A DNA stretch of 64,000 nucleotides from Streptomyces anulatus (GTDB lineage: Bacteria > Actinomycetota > Actinomycetes > Streptomycetales > Streptomycetaceae). A model generated the notes under the pieces. It did not search any database, was not told the DNA's origin, and saw nothing but the letters and a program-made list of their open reading frames with translations. Made by a program: the position numbers and the translations under genes. The stretch covers positions 415,880-479,879 of the forward strand of contig NZ_BMVK01000002.1 in NCBI RefSeq assembly GCF_014650675.1, in the 5' to 3' direction. Positions 24,092-33,708 of this stretch are shown one piece after another (positions within the stretch are counted from its first letter, which is position 1; every line of letters begins with the position of its first letter).

Positions 24092-26164
24092 TTACGCGGT
24101 CAGCTCCTGGTGCAGCGCCTCGCGCAGCCGCGCAGCCCGCTCGGCCACCTCGGCCGGGCCCAGCTCCACCGCTCGCGCGCACCAGCGCTGCCCCTCGGTC
24201 AGCTCGCCCCGACGCGCGGCGAGGAGCGCCAGGCGCAGTGCGGCACGGCCGTGTCCGGCGGCGGCCGCACGGCTCCACCACAGGGCGGCCTCGCGCTCGC
24301 TGCCCTCGCGGGCCAGCAGCAGCCCGAGGTTGAAGGCCCCGTTGCGGCTGCCCGCCTCGGCGGCCTCCCGGTACCAGTGGGCGGCGCTCTCCACGTCCCC
24401 GCGGGCGGCGGCGAGCATGCCGACCCGGACCTGGGCGCGGCGGTGGCCCTGCTGGGCGGCCCGCTCGTACCACTCCTCGCACTCGGTCTTCTCCGGCATC
24501 GGCTCGCCCAGCGCGGGCGGTCCCGGCGGCGGCTGGCGTGCGTCCAGCACCCCGGCCAGCCGGAACGCGGCCTCGGCGCTGCCGCCGCCCGCGGCGCAGC
24601 GCAGGTGCCGCTCGGCCTCCCGGTCCTCGCCGTCGCGCAGCAGGGCCATGCCGACCTGGAGCGCGGCGTCGGTGTGCCCGGCCGCCGCGGCGCGCTCGTA
24701 CCAGCCCAGCGCCGTACGGTCCTCGTCGCGTCCGGCGTGCAGGATGCCGAGGTTGAAGGCCGCGTCGACGCTGCCCGCCTCGGCGGCCTTGGAGAACCAG
24801 GGCTCGGCCCCGGTGTGGTCGCCCGCCTGGAGGAGCAGCACCGCGAGCGCGTTGGCGGCCTCGCGGTGTCCGGCGTACGCGGCGCGGCGGTACCACTGCT
24901 CGGCCTGCGGAGTGCGGTCCTGGGCGGCGCAGAGCAGCCCGAGGTTGTACGCCCCGTTGACGTCGCCCGCGTCCATGGCGGCCCGGTACCAGCGCTCGGC
25001 GGTCTGCTGCTCACCGCGTGCGGCATGCAGCGCGCCGAGCGCGTTGGCGGCGTTGCCGTCGCCGTCCTGGGCGGCGCGCAGCCACCACACGGCGGCGCTC
25101 TCCTCGTCGCCCGCGTCGCGCAGCAGGAAGCCCAGCGCGCAGGCGGCGCGCGGCTCGCCGTCCTTGGCGGACGTGAGGTACCAGCGTCCGGCCTCCTTGA
25201 GCTCGCCGCGCTGCTCCAGGATCGCGCCGAGGTGCAGGGCGGCACGCCGGTGGCCCCGGGCGGCGGCCTGGCGGTACCACTGCTCGGCCTCGCCGACCCG
25301 GCCGGCGGCGGGTCCCGCCACGGGGCTGTCGCCGTCGGCCGCGCTCCTGGCTCCCGCGGGACCCGTCGCGCGTACGTCCTGGGCGGGTGCGGGCGGGCCG
25401 CCGGGAAGGCCGAGGCCCGTTCCGGTTCGCCCGGAACCGGCGCCCCGGCCCAGGCCGAAGGCGTCGTGCGGGTCCTCGACGGTCTTCCGCTCCAGGGCGC
25501 GGGCCAGCCGGTAGGCGGCCTCACGGTGCCCCTGTTCGGCGGCGGCGCGCAGCCAGCGCTCGGCGCCGACGTCGCTGCGGTGCTCCAGCAGGTCGGCCAG
25601 CGCGTACGCGCCCAGCGCGTGGCCCTGCTCGGCGGACTGGCGCAGCCAGTACTCCGCGCCGGGCTCGTCGCCGCGCTCGCGGAAGTGCCGGCCGAGCGCG
25701 TGCGCGGCGGCGGCGGAGCCGGCCACGGCGGCGATGCGCCACCAGCCGGCGGCCTCGTCCGGGTAGCCGCGCTGGTGCAGCAGGACGCCCAGGTTGTTCG
25801 CGGCGGCCCGGTCCCCGTCGGCGGTGGCGGCGCGCAGATACCGCTCGGCGCCGTCCAGCTCCCCCCGGCGCAGCAGCAGCGCGCCCAGGACGCTCATGGA
25901 CGCGGTGTCCCCCGCGTCGGCGGCGCGCCGGTGACGCGCCTCGCTCTCGGCGCTGTCCGCGGCGTCGACCGCGTCCGTGGTGTCCTCGTCGGACGTGCTC
26001 ACCGCGGCGCTCGCGTCGATGGCGCCGGTCCGCTGGACCGGTGCGCCCGTCCCGGCGATGGCAGCGGCGAAAGCCGCGTCTACCGCGCTTTCAGCATCTT
26101 GGCCGCGCTGCTGCACAAACCGCCCTGTCTCCAACAGAGTTGCCCTGTCCCCCATAAATACCAT
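24092..26164 (-). CDS. Large Sel1/TPR-repeat protein
   Basis: A 690-residue protein from ATG 26164 (AGGTGG seven bases upstream; a second ATG is at 26155). It is built of roughly 15-17 Sel1-like repeats of about 34-36 residues, with units such as AERWYRAAMDAGDVNGAYNL and SAAHWYREAAEAGSRNGAFN. The repeats are interrupted near residues 230-290 by a Gly/Pro/Ala-rich linker (GLGLPGGPPAPAQDV). No signal peptide or membrane segment is visible. Sel1 proteins are usually protein-interaction scaffolds; its client is unknown. It lies alone between the two identical initiator tRNA modules. Confidence 0.9.
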   Translation of the reverse strand: MVFMGDRATLLETGRFVQQRGQDAESAVDAAFAAAIAGTGAPVQRTGAIDASAAVSTSDEDTTDAVDAADSAESEARHRRAADAGDTASMSVLGALLLRRGELDGAERYLRAATADGDRAAANNLGVLLHQRGYPDEAAGWWRIAAVAGSAAAAHALGRHFRERGDEPGAEYWLRQSAEQGHALGAYALADLLEHRSDVGAERWLRAAAEQGHREAAYRLARALERKTVEDPHDAFGLGRGAGSGRTGTGLGLPGGPPAPAQDVRATGPAGARSAADGDSPVAGPAAGRVGEAEQWYRQAAARGHRRAALHLGAILEQRGELKEAGRWYLTSAKDGEPRAACALGFLLRDAGDEESAAVWWLRAAQDGDGNAANALGALHAARGEQQTAERWYRAAMDAGDVNGAYNLGLLCAAQDRTPQAEQWYRRAAYAGHREAANALAVLLLQAGDHTGAEPWFSKAAEAGSVDAAFNLGILHAGRDEDRTALGWYERAAAAGHTDAALQVGMALLRDGEDREAERHLRCAAGGGSAEAAFRLAGVLDARQPPPGPPALGEPMPEKTECEEWYERAAQQGHRRAQVRVGMLAAARGDVESAAHWYREAAEAGSRNGAFNLGLLLAREGSEREAALWWSRAAAAGHGRAALRLALLAARRGELTEGQRWCARAVELGPAEVAERAARLREALHQELTA

Positions 26165-26345
26165 CGTCGCACCACCTGTAACCCGCGTACACCTGGTATA
26201 TCGCGGCCAGTGAGGTCACTACAGCGTTTTGTCGACATGCCCACAGGGAGACAAGTCAAACACGTCCGGAAGCAACTGCTGCCCAGCGAACCGCACTTCA
26301 CGCCCACAGCTTGGGACCGACACGGCCTGCACGCCAACAGGCACG

Positions 26346-26381
26346 ACGAAGGCCCGGATCCCTTGGGATCCGGGCCTTCGT
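26346..26381 (-). terminator. Terminator of the second initiator tRNA
   Basis: The same 17-bp stem as copy one with loop TT, extended by one more G-C pair. Confidence 0.88.
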
Positions 26382-26389
26382 CTTTTCAG

Positions 26390-26463
26390 TAGCGGGGACA
26401 GGATTTGAACCTGCGACCTCTGGGTTATGAGCCCAGCGAGCTACCGAGCTGCTCCACCCCGCG
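26390..26463 (-). tRNA. Initiator tRNA-fMet (CAU), copy 2
   Basis: 74 nt, identical over its full length to the copy at 23945-24018, including three G-C pairs in the anticodon stem, C1 mismatch and no CCA. The terminator downstream is the same except for the loop. Sequence upstream diverges within a few bases of the tRNA 5' end, so the duplicated unit is about 120 bp. Confidence 0.96.
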
Positions 26464-26505
26464 TCGTTGTGTTCAAACCGTACCACGACGCGGGGTGGAC
26501 TCTTC

Positions 26506-29500
26506 TCAGCTGCCCTGGTCGGAGCCCTTCTCGGCCCCTTCGGCCGCATCCGGCTTCCTCGCCGGATCCGCCTTGTCCGCGTCCGCCGGTTTGTCGGCGC
26601 TCGCGGGCTCGGCCGAGCTGTCCGGCTTGGCGTCGCCCGCCGGCTTCTCGGCTCCGTCGGCCTTGTCCCCCTCGCTGCCCGCCTTGGGCTGCGCGGCGGC
26701 GGCTCGCTCCAGAGCGTCCTGAAGAGCCTCCTGGGCCTTGCCGTAGGCCGGCCAGTCCTGCTCCTGCAGCGCCTTCTCACCGTCGGAGTACGCCTTCTGG
26801 GCGTCCGCGATGGCCTTCTTGAGCGCTGCGCTGCCGGTGGCCGGGGGCTCATCGGTCTCGCCCGGCGGCTCACTGGGATCGGGCGGCGTCGTGGCCCCGT
26901 CGTCCTCGACCCCGAAGACGGCGTTGAGCGCCTCCCCGAGGCTGTTCTCGAAGACGATCTTCGAACCGTACGAAGCGGCCACCTTGCGCAGCAGCGGGTA
27001 GTTCTGGTTGCCACCGCGTGTGTAGACCGGCTCGATGTAGAGGAAGCCGCCCTCCAGCGGAACCGTCAGCAGGTTTCCGTACTCGATGTCCGAGTCGGTG
27101 CCCTTGAGGTTTCTCACGAACTCGGCGACGTCGTCGTTGCCGTTGAGCTCACTCTGTACCTGGCCGGGGCCCTTCACCGTGGAGGTGACCCGCAACAGCC
27201 GCATCTCGCCGTAGTCCTTGCTGGCCGCGTCCGCGTTCACCGCCATGAAGGCACCCAGGTTGGGGCGTCCTCTGGGAGTGAACGTGGTGGTCAGCGAGAA
27301 CTGCTGCGCTTCCTGGCCCGGCATCTTCATGCTCAGGTAGTACGGCGGAACGGAACCCGGCTCCTTGTTGGTCGGGTCGTCCGGCACCTGCCACGCGTCA
27401 CTGCCGCTGTAGAACTGCGCGGGGTCCTCGACGTGATAGCGGGTGAGCAGCTCGCGCTGGACCTTGAAGAGGTCCTGCGGATACCGCAGGTGGTCCATGA
27501 GCTCCTGCGGGATCTCACCGCGGGACTCGACCGTCCCCGGGAACGCCTTGCGCCAGGTCTTGAGGACCGGGTCCTTGGTGTCCCACTCGTAGAGCTTGAC
27601 CTTGCCGTCATAGGCGTCGACGGTGGCCTTCACCGAGTTGCGGATGTAGTTGACCTGGTTCTGCTGGGCGACGACCGCGCGCTGGTTGGTGGTCAGCGAG
27701 TCGGCCGTGGTGTCACCGAGCGTGGTCCGGGACGCGTACGGGTAGCCGTTGCTCGTGGTGTACGCGTCGACGATCCACTGGATCCGGCCGTCGACGACCG
27801 CCGGGTAGGCGTCGCCGTCGATGGTCAGCCACGGGGCGACCGCCTCGACGCGCTCCTTGGGCGTGCGGTTGTACAGGATCCGCGAGCCCTCACCGATGGC
27901 TCCCGAGTACATGATCTGCGGCTCGCTGAAGGAGACCGCGTACGCGGCACGGTTGAAGGTGTTGGAGAGACTGACCCCGCTGTCGCCCTTGTAGCTGGTG
28001 GTCTTCTCGCCGTCCTCCTCGTAGTCGAGCTCCTTCTGGGGCCCGCCGACGATGGAGTACTGCTCGGTCTTCTCGCCGTAGTAGATCCGCTGCTCGTACT
28101 TGCCGAACTCACCGGTGGAGGGCAGCCCCGACTCGGTGAAGTCCGGGGACCCCGTCGGGTTCGTCCCGGTGGTCGTGCCCCGGGCCGCGATGGCGCCGTA
28201 GCCGTGGGTGTACGTGAAGTGGTCGTTGATCCAGTTCCGCTTGGGCAGGCCCTGGATGTTCAGCTCACGCAGACCGATGACGGTGTCCTGCTCCTTGCCG
28301 TCCTCGTCCTTGTAGCGGTCGACGTCCAGCGTCTTGGGGAACTGGTAGTAGTTCCTCCGCTGCTGGAGCTGCTGGAAGGCCGGGGAGACGACGTTGGGGT
28401 CCATCACCCGGTAACTGGCGGCCGTGTTGGCCGCCGCCCGCAGCTTGCTGTCGTCCTCCGTCGTCGCCTGGCCCTCGTAGTCGTCCACCTGGGCGTCATC
28501 GATGTCGTACGCGTCGCGCGTGGCATTGATGTTCTTCTGGATGAACTCGGCTTCCTTGGCCTGCTCGTTCGGCTGGACCTGGAACTTCTGCACGATCGCC
28601 GGGTAGAGCCCGCCGATCAGGATCGCCGAGAGCACCATCAGGCCGAAGCCGATGACCGGGAGCTGCCAGGTGCGGCGCCACAGCGTCGCGAAGAACAGCA
28701 CGGCGCAGATGGCCGCGATGCAGAACAGGATCGTCTTCGCCGGGAGGTAGGCGTTGGCGTCGACGTACCGCAGGCCCGTCCAGTTGTCCGCGGCCTTGAA
28801 GTCACTGGACTTCACCGCCAGCCCGTACCGGTCGAGCCAGTACGCCACGGCCTTCAGGGAGACGAAGATGCCGAGCAGCACCGAGAGGTGGCCGGTGGCC
28901 GCCCCGGTGGCACGGGCGCCGGGGCTGGTGATGCGCAGCCCGCCGTACAGATAGTGGGTCAGCGCGGCGGCGATCAGCGAGAGCACGGTCGCCGCGAAGC
29001 CGAAGCCCAGCAGGAAGCGGTACCACGGCAGGTCGAAGGCGAAGAAGGCGACGTCCAGCTGGAACTGGGGGTCCTTCTGGCCGAACGGCACGCCGTTGAC
29101 GTACAGCAGCCATGTGCGCCACTGGCCGGAGGCGGAAGCTCCGCCGATCAGTGCGACGAGAGCCGTGACGGCGAGCAGCACCCACTTCTTGTAGGGGGCG
29201 ATGCTCATCCGGTAGCGGTCCAGGCTCTGCTGCTCCAGCGACATCGCGCTCAGCGGCGGCCTGAGCCGGTGCGCGAGCCAGATGTTCACACCGATGGCGA
29301 TCGCCATCAGCAGTCCGAAGACGAGGAACAGCCCGATCTTGGTCCACAGGGTGGTGGTGAAGACGGATGAATACGCGACCGACCTGTACCAGAGCCAGTC
29401 CGTCCAGAACCCGGCGAACATGACGAAGGCCATGGCGAGAACCGCCAGGACACCCAAAGTCATGAGCAGGGTACGGGCGCGCCGGGACGGGCGGCCGACT

Positions 29501-29550
29501 CTGATCCGTGGCCCGGTCGGGCCTCCGCCGCGGTCCGGCATCTGGAAAGC
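26506..29550 (-). CDS. UPF0182-family large membrane protein
   Basis: The UPF0182 family, of unknown function. I propose the TTG at 29550, six bases after GAGGTG (1014 residues); an ATG at 29541 is an alternative. Residues 40-330 carry seven membrane segments (e.g. [35 protein letters not shown]). A long extracytoplasmic domain runs to ~880. The C-terminal ~130 residues are Pro/Glu/Asp/Lys-rich ([15 protein letters not shown]), typical of the family. A conserved topology suggests an envelope function. It is single and transcribed away from the PPA1309 gene. Confidence 0.92.
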   Translation of the reverse strand, partial: AFQMPDRGGGPTGPRIRVGRPSRRARTLLMTLGVLAVLAMAFVMFAGFWTDWLWYRSVAYSSVFTTTLWTKIGLFLVFGLLMAIAIGVNIWLAHRLRPPLSAMSLEQQSLDRYRMSIAPYKKWVLLAVTALVALIGGASASGQWRTWLLYVNGVPFGQKDPQFQLDVAFFAFDLPWYRFLLGFGFAATVLSLIAAALTHYLYGGLRITSPGARATGAATGHLSVLLGIFVSLKAVAYWLDRYGLAVKSSDFKAADNWTGLRYVDANAYLPAKTILFCIAAICAVLFFATLWRRTWQLPVIGFGLMVLSAILIGGLYPAIVQKFQVQPNEQAKEAEFIQKNINATRDAYDIDDAQVDDYEGQATTEDDSKLRAAANTAASYRVMDPNVVSPAFQQLQQRRNYYQFPKTLDVDRYKDEDGKEQDTVIGLRELNIQGLPKRNWINDHFTYTHGYGAIAARGTTTGTNPTGSPDFTESGLPSTGEFGKYEQRIYYGEKTEQYSIVGGPQKELDYEEDGEKTTSYKGDSGVSLSNTFNRAAYAVSFSEPQIMYSGAIGEGSRILYNRTPKERVEAVAPWLTIDGDAYPAVVDGRIQWIVDAYTTSNGYPYASRTTLGDTTADSLTTNQRAVVAQQNQVNYIRNSVKATVDAYDGKVKLYEWDTKDPVLKTWRKAFPGTVESRGEIPQELMDHLRYPQDLFKVQRELLTRYHVEDPAQFYSGSDAWQVPDDPTNKEPGSVPPYYLSMKMPGQEAQQFSLTTTFTPRGRPNLGAFMAVNADAASKDYGEMRLLRVTSTVKGPGQVQSELNGNDDVAEFVRNLKGTDSDIEYGNLLTVPLEGGFLYIEPVYTRGGNQNYPLLRKVAASYGSKIVFENSLGEALNAVFGVEDDGATTPPDPSEPPGETDEPPATGSAALKKAIADAQKAYSDGEKALQEQDWPAYGKAQEALQDALERAAAAQPKAGSEGDKADGAEKPAGDAKPDSSAEPASADKPADADKADPARKPDAAEGAEKGSDQGS

Positions 29551-29670
29551 CAACGTGCGCACCTCGTAGTTCGCGGTCGTGTGAACAGGCCCAGCGATCC
29601 TAGAGCCCACCTATGCAACTTACTGAGGCTTTACCTAGTTCCCGTTCCCGGGGCGGAAGGAGGCAGGATA

Positions 29671-30237
29671 TTGCCCATGCCCAACGTTTCCCCCGCAGGA
29701 CCTCCGATGGCCGCGAGTCCGCTCACCGTCGCCGTCCTCGAAATCGACGCCTATGCCTCCAACCTCGGCTGGGACCAGCCCGCCCGGCTGTTCGCCCTGG
29801 TCGACACCGCACAGCTGCGGGTCCAGGAGCCCGGTCTCGCCGCTCAGCTGGGCCTTGAGGACCCCAGCTCCTCGGTCGCCGCGCTCACCCCGATCGAGCA
29901 GGACGAACTTCCCCCGGGCACCGCGCTCGACGACTTCCTCGGCACGATCGCCTGGCCCGACGCCGTGGTCGGCTGCGCCATGACGGTGGAGCGGCTGATG
30001 CTGCCGCCGTCCGCCGAGGCGTCCGTGCCGGACGGTCTGAACGACAAGCAGCTGACCCAGTGGGTCGCCAAGCACCCCGACCGGCAGGAGGTGCGGATGA
30101 CCGTGGCCGTCCTGCGGGACGGGGCCCGCGAGTCCGCCGTACGGCTGCGCGAGAAGGACTCCCCCACCGAGGTGCTGACCGGCGCCGGTCTGGTGCCCGG
30201 CCTCGCCGAGGCGCTCGCGGCGACGTTCGAGTCCTGA
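29671..30237 (+). CDS. PPA1309-family protein
   Basis: A 188-residue soluble protein of an actinobacterial family of unknown function. AAGGAGG at 29657-29663 is seven bases before TTG 29671, the start I prefer; ATG 29677 would be 13 bases away. The core reads LTVAVLEIDAYASNLGW then PARLFALVDTAQLRVQEPGL, a central WPDAVVGCAMTVERL and C-terminal GARESAVRLREKDSPTEVL. No metal or nucleotide site is seen. It is divergent from the UPF0182 gene, and that conserved neighbourhood may indicate a link. Confidence 0.85.
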   Translation: MPMPNVSPAGPPMAASPLTVAVLEIDAYASNLGWDQPARLFALVDTAQLRVQEPGLAAQLGLEDPSSSVAALTPIEQDELPPGTALDDFLGTIAWPDAVVGCAMTVERLMLPPSAEASVPDGLNDKQLTQWVAKHPDRQEVRMTVAVLRDGARESAVRLREKDSPTEVLTGAGLVPGLAEALAATFES

Positions 30238-30244
30238 TCCGGCC

Positions 30245-30278
30245 GCTGCCCGGGGCCGTCGTACGGTTCCCGGGCGGC
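30245..30278. terminator. Terminator between convergent genes
   Basis: An outer 10-bp stem GCTGCCCGGG with CCCGGGCGGC and an inner CCGT/ACGG, between the PPA1309 stop and the PDZ-protease stop. Confidence 0.7.
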
Positions 30279-30285
30279 GCGGCCG

Positions 30286-31401
30286 TCAGCCGGTCGAGCA
30301 GCTCGGCAGGCCGGCGGTCTTCCCCGTACGGATCTGCTCCATCGACTTCGTGGCGTCCTCGATGGTCTTGACCCGCACCAGGGTGAGCCCGTCCGGCGTG
30401 TCGGCAGCGGCCGACGCGCAGTTGTCGTCGGGCGTGAGGAAGTAGCGGGCGCCCGCGTCCCGGGCGCCGACCAGCTTCATGTTGATGCCGCCGATCGGGC
30501 CGACCTTGCCCGCGTCGTCGATGGTGCCGGTGCCCGCGACGAACTTGCCGCCGGTCAGGTCACCCGGGGTGAGCTTGTCGATGATGCCGAGGGAGAACAT
30601 CAGGCCGGCGCTCGGCCCGCCGACGTCCGCGAGCTTGATGTCGATCTCGAACGGGAACGTGTGGTCCGTCCCGGCCCTGATCCCGACGATCGCCCGGTCC
30701 TTCCCGCCCTCCTCGCCGTCACCCTCGGCGGCGGGAGCCTTCGCGGTCGTGATGGTGATCTTCTCGCCGCCCTCGGGGGCACGCCCGGCCTTCTCGGCCG
30801 CGGCGGCGGTCTTCGCCGGGACGATGGTGAAGGTGACGTCCTCGCCCGGCTGGTGCTTGGTGACGAGCTTCGCCACGTCGCCGGGCTCCTTGACCACGGT
30901 GCCGTCGACGGCCTTGATCACGTCGCCCGCGTGCAGCTTGCCCTCGGAGGGGCTGCCCTTGACCACCGTGGAGACCACGACCTGCGTGGCGACCGGGATG
31001 TCCAGCTCCTTCAGGGCGGCCACCTTGGCGCTCTCCTGGGACTGGCTGAACTCCTCGGCGTTCTCCTGGGTGGACTGCTCCTCGGTCTTGCCGTCCGGGT
31101 AGAGCGTGTCGTGCGGCACCACGACGCTGTCGTGGGCCAGCCAGCCGTAGACGGCCTCGGCGATGTTCATCCGGTAGTCCGCACCGGTGACGCGGACCGT
31201 CGTCATGTTGAGATGGCCGGATGCCGGGTACGTCTTGCGACCGGAGATCTGCAGGACGGGCTCGCCACGCGCGTCACCCAGCGTGTTCACCGTCGGCCCG
31301 GGGGACATCTCCGAGTACGGCACTTTGATCAGCACGCCTGCGCAGAGCAGCGCGATGAGGACGAGGGCGGAGGCGAGCATCGTCGCGGTGCGGCGTGGCA
31401 T
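30286..31401 (-). CDS. Membrane-anchored PDZ and Lon-like (S16) protease, YlbL type
   Basis: A 371-residue protein. One N-terminal membrane anchor (MLASALVLIALLCAGVLI) is followed by an extracytoplasmic part. A PDZ domain lies at about residues 120-200 (VVSTVVKGSPSEGKLHAGDV). The C-terminal S16 peptidase domain has the Ser-Lys dyad: Ser in DVGGPSAGLMFSLG and Lys in GGINMKLVGARDAG. This is the YlbL family (B. subtilis YlbL is implicated in processing DNA-damage checkpoint proteins). Two low-complexity Ala/Lys and Glu/Gly loops sit between domains. Substrates in streptomycetes are unknown. Confidence 0.9.
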   Translation of the reverse strand: MPRRTATMLASALVLIALLCAGVLIKVPYSEMSPGPTVNTLGDARGEPVLQISGRKTYPASGHLNMTTVRVTGADYRMNIAEAVYGWLAHDSVVVPHDTLYPDGKTEEQSTQENAEEFSQSQESAKVAALKELDIPVATQVVVSTVVKGSPSEGKLHAGDVIKAVDGTVVKEPGDVAKLVTKHQPGEDVTFTIVPAKTAAAAEKAGRAPEGGEKITITTAKAPAAEGDGEEGGKDRAIVGIRAGTDHTFPFEIDIKLADVGGPSAGLMFSLGIIDKLTPGDLTGGKFVAGTGTIDDAGKVGPIGGINMKLVGARDAGARYFLTPDDNCASAAADTPDGLTLVRVKTIEDATKSMEQIRTGKTAGLPSCSTG

Positions 31402-31503
31402 GGAACGACAGTACGGGAAGGGCCTGTCAGTGCACCGCCGGGGCCGGTCCGTACGAGGAGGCCGGAACGCGGCGGAAGGTGGTCACGCGGCGTGCGTCGG
31501 TCT

Positions 31504-31674
31504 TCAGAGAGCCCCGGAACCGGAGTGCGATTTCTCCATCGCGTCACGGAACCTGGCGTAGCCGGCGAGTTCGGTGACATCGCCGGTCGTGCGATTGCGG
31601 GCAGCCCAGCTCGCCCATATCGCACCACCGACAGCAGCGAAAAGTGGAATCAACAGCCAAGCGAGTGCCGCCAT
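31504..31674 (-). CDS. Small (56-residue) membrane protein
   Basis: ATG 31674 follows GGGAGG by five bases. The product has one membrane segment (ALAWLLIPLFAAVGGAIW), then SWAARNRTTGD and a charged tail ending in EKSHSGSGAL. The strong ribosome site and the clean helix-plus-tail structure argue for a real gene. It lies between moaE and the PDZ protease on the same strand, with about 100-130 bases on either side. The function is unknown. Confidence 0.75.
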   Translation of the reverse strand: MAALAWLLIPLFAAVGGAIWASWAARNRTTGDVTELAGYARFRDAMEKSHSGSGAL

Positions 31675-31800
31675 CACGACCTCCCTACCCCATGAGCGAC
31701 CGGATGCCCGATCAGCAGATTAACGATCCGGAAGACCAACGCTCGTGGCGGGGGTGCGGTTACGCAAATCGGGGCTGATGCGCCCCGGTCCGGTTTGCGC

Positions 31801-32262
<462 letters not shown>

Positions 32263-32366
32263 GCTCCCATCGTGCCGTACGGCTCCGACATCCCGGAATT
32301 GCCTGATCTTCCGGCGGCCGGCCGGCCGGTTTGGAGCCTCCTACAGGGGCTGGGCGCGGTCGGCGG

Positions 32367-33518
32367 TCAGATGCGGCGGCGGGCCTTGCGGGCGCGGCGC
32401 ACCACGGCGGCCGCGCCGAGCAGGGCGACCGTCGCTCCGGCGGCTCCGGCGGCGGTGGCGTCCTTGCGGCCGAGGCGACGTCCGGCGAGCGTGTGGCGGC
32501 CCTCGACTTCTTCGAGGAGGGCTCCGAGAACCTCCTCGTTCGTCCACTTCGGCCGCCATCCCACATCGTGCAGCCGGCTGACGCTGACCACCCAGGGGTG
32601 CATCGTGTACGCCAGGTCGCCCGCCGGGGACGGGGTGAGGCCGATCCGGTGCAGCCGGGCGGCGGCCCCGAGCGCGACGGCGGAGGGCAGCTCCATCCGG
32701 CGTACGCCGCTGAGCTCCTCGACCTCCTCCTGCTCCAGCCAGCCGTCGCAGCCGACCGCGAACTCTCCGTCGATCTTCTCCAGGGCGGCGTACTCCAGCG
32801 CCGTCACCAGGTCCTCGACGTGGCAGAACTGCCAGGTGGGACGCGATCCGGCGACGACCAGGAGGCGCGGGGACTCGAAATAGCGGGTCAGGGCGGTGTC
32901 GGTGCCGCCGACCAGGACGGTGGGGCGTACGACGGTGACGTTGAGTCCGGGGTGGGCGCGCGGGGCCCGGCGGCCCAGCCGCTCGATCTCCAGGAGGTCG
33001 CCGACGCCGGTGGCCTCGGCGGTGGCGCGCAGTTCGGCGTCCTCGGAGAGCGGCACATCGTTGTCGGCGAGCGCCCCGTAGACCATCGCCGAGGTGCAGA
33101 GCACGACGCGGTGGACCCCTACGGCGGCCGCGGCGGTGAGCACGGTCTGGGTGCCGCGTACGTTGTACGCGGTGCGTGCGGCGGGGTCGGTCTCCAGGTC
33201 GAGATCGAGGGCCAGGTGGACGACGACGTCCGCGCCGCGCAGCTTCTCGGCGATCGCCGGATCCCGTACGTCCAGGATGTGCCAGGTCGCCTCGGAGACC
33301 TCTCCCCGGCGCTCGTCGATCGCGATGACCTGCTTGATCGCGTCGGATGCGGCAAGGTGGGCGGTCAGCAGTTCGCCGATGCCGGTGGCGGCGCCGGTGA
33401 CCGCGACGACGGGGCCCCGGTTTCTGGGGGTCCTGGGGCGTTTCGTTTCGGGTGTGCTCTCGGGCGAGGGGTCGGTCAGGTTTCGCGCTGCGCGAACCTG
33501 CGGATCTGGGGAACTCAC
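32367..33518 (-). CDS. SDR-family NAD-dependent epimerase-like protein
   Basis: A 383-residue extended short-chain dehydrogenase-like protein. I chose GTG 33518 (GGAGA seven bases upstream) instead of farther upstream starts. The nucleotide-binding loop is AVTGAATGIGELL, the strand-2 acidic end is VIAIDERRGE and the active-site region CTSAMVYGALADND has the SxxVYG arrangement without an obvious lysine spaced YxxxK. The C-terminus has a membrane helix (ATAAGAAGATVALLGAAAVV) and a basic end (RRARKARRRI), so it may be membrane-tethered. The substrate is unknown. It is divergent from the zincin-like gene at 33709. Confidence 0.85.
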   Translation of the reverse strand: MSSPDPQVRAARNLTDPSPESTPETKRPRTPRNRGPVVAVTGAATGIGELLTAHLAASDAIKQVIAIDERRGEVSEATWHILDVRDPAIAEKLRGADVVVHLALDLDLETDPAARTAYNVRGTQTVLTAAAAVGVHRVVLCTSAMVYGALADNDVPLSEDAELRATAEATGVGDLLEIERLGRRAPRAHPGLNVTVVRPTVLVGGTDTALTRYFESPRLLVVAGSRPTWQFCHVEDLVTALEYAALEKIDGEFAVGCDGWLEQEEVEELSGVRRMELPSAVALGAAARLHRIGLTPSPAGDLAYTMHPWVVSVSRLHDVGWRPKWTNEEVLGALLEEVEGRHTLAGRRLGRKDATAAGAAGATVALLGAAAVVRRARKARRRI

Positions 33519-33708
33519 CGGGCGTCTCCAGCGGTTGTCTTCAGTACGTACCCGAATGACGCGTACGTACCAGGTGGCGTCCATCCTGCCGCAGGCCGGG
33601 AGTCGGCGGAGCACTGAGGCCCGAAGCGGGCGTGGTGTCTACGCTGGATGGTGATGTCGGGCAGTCGCCGTCGGTTCGAGCCGGCGGCCCTACGAGCCGA
33701 GGAAACCC

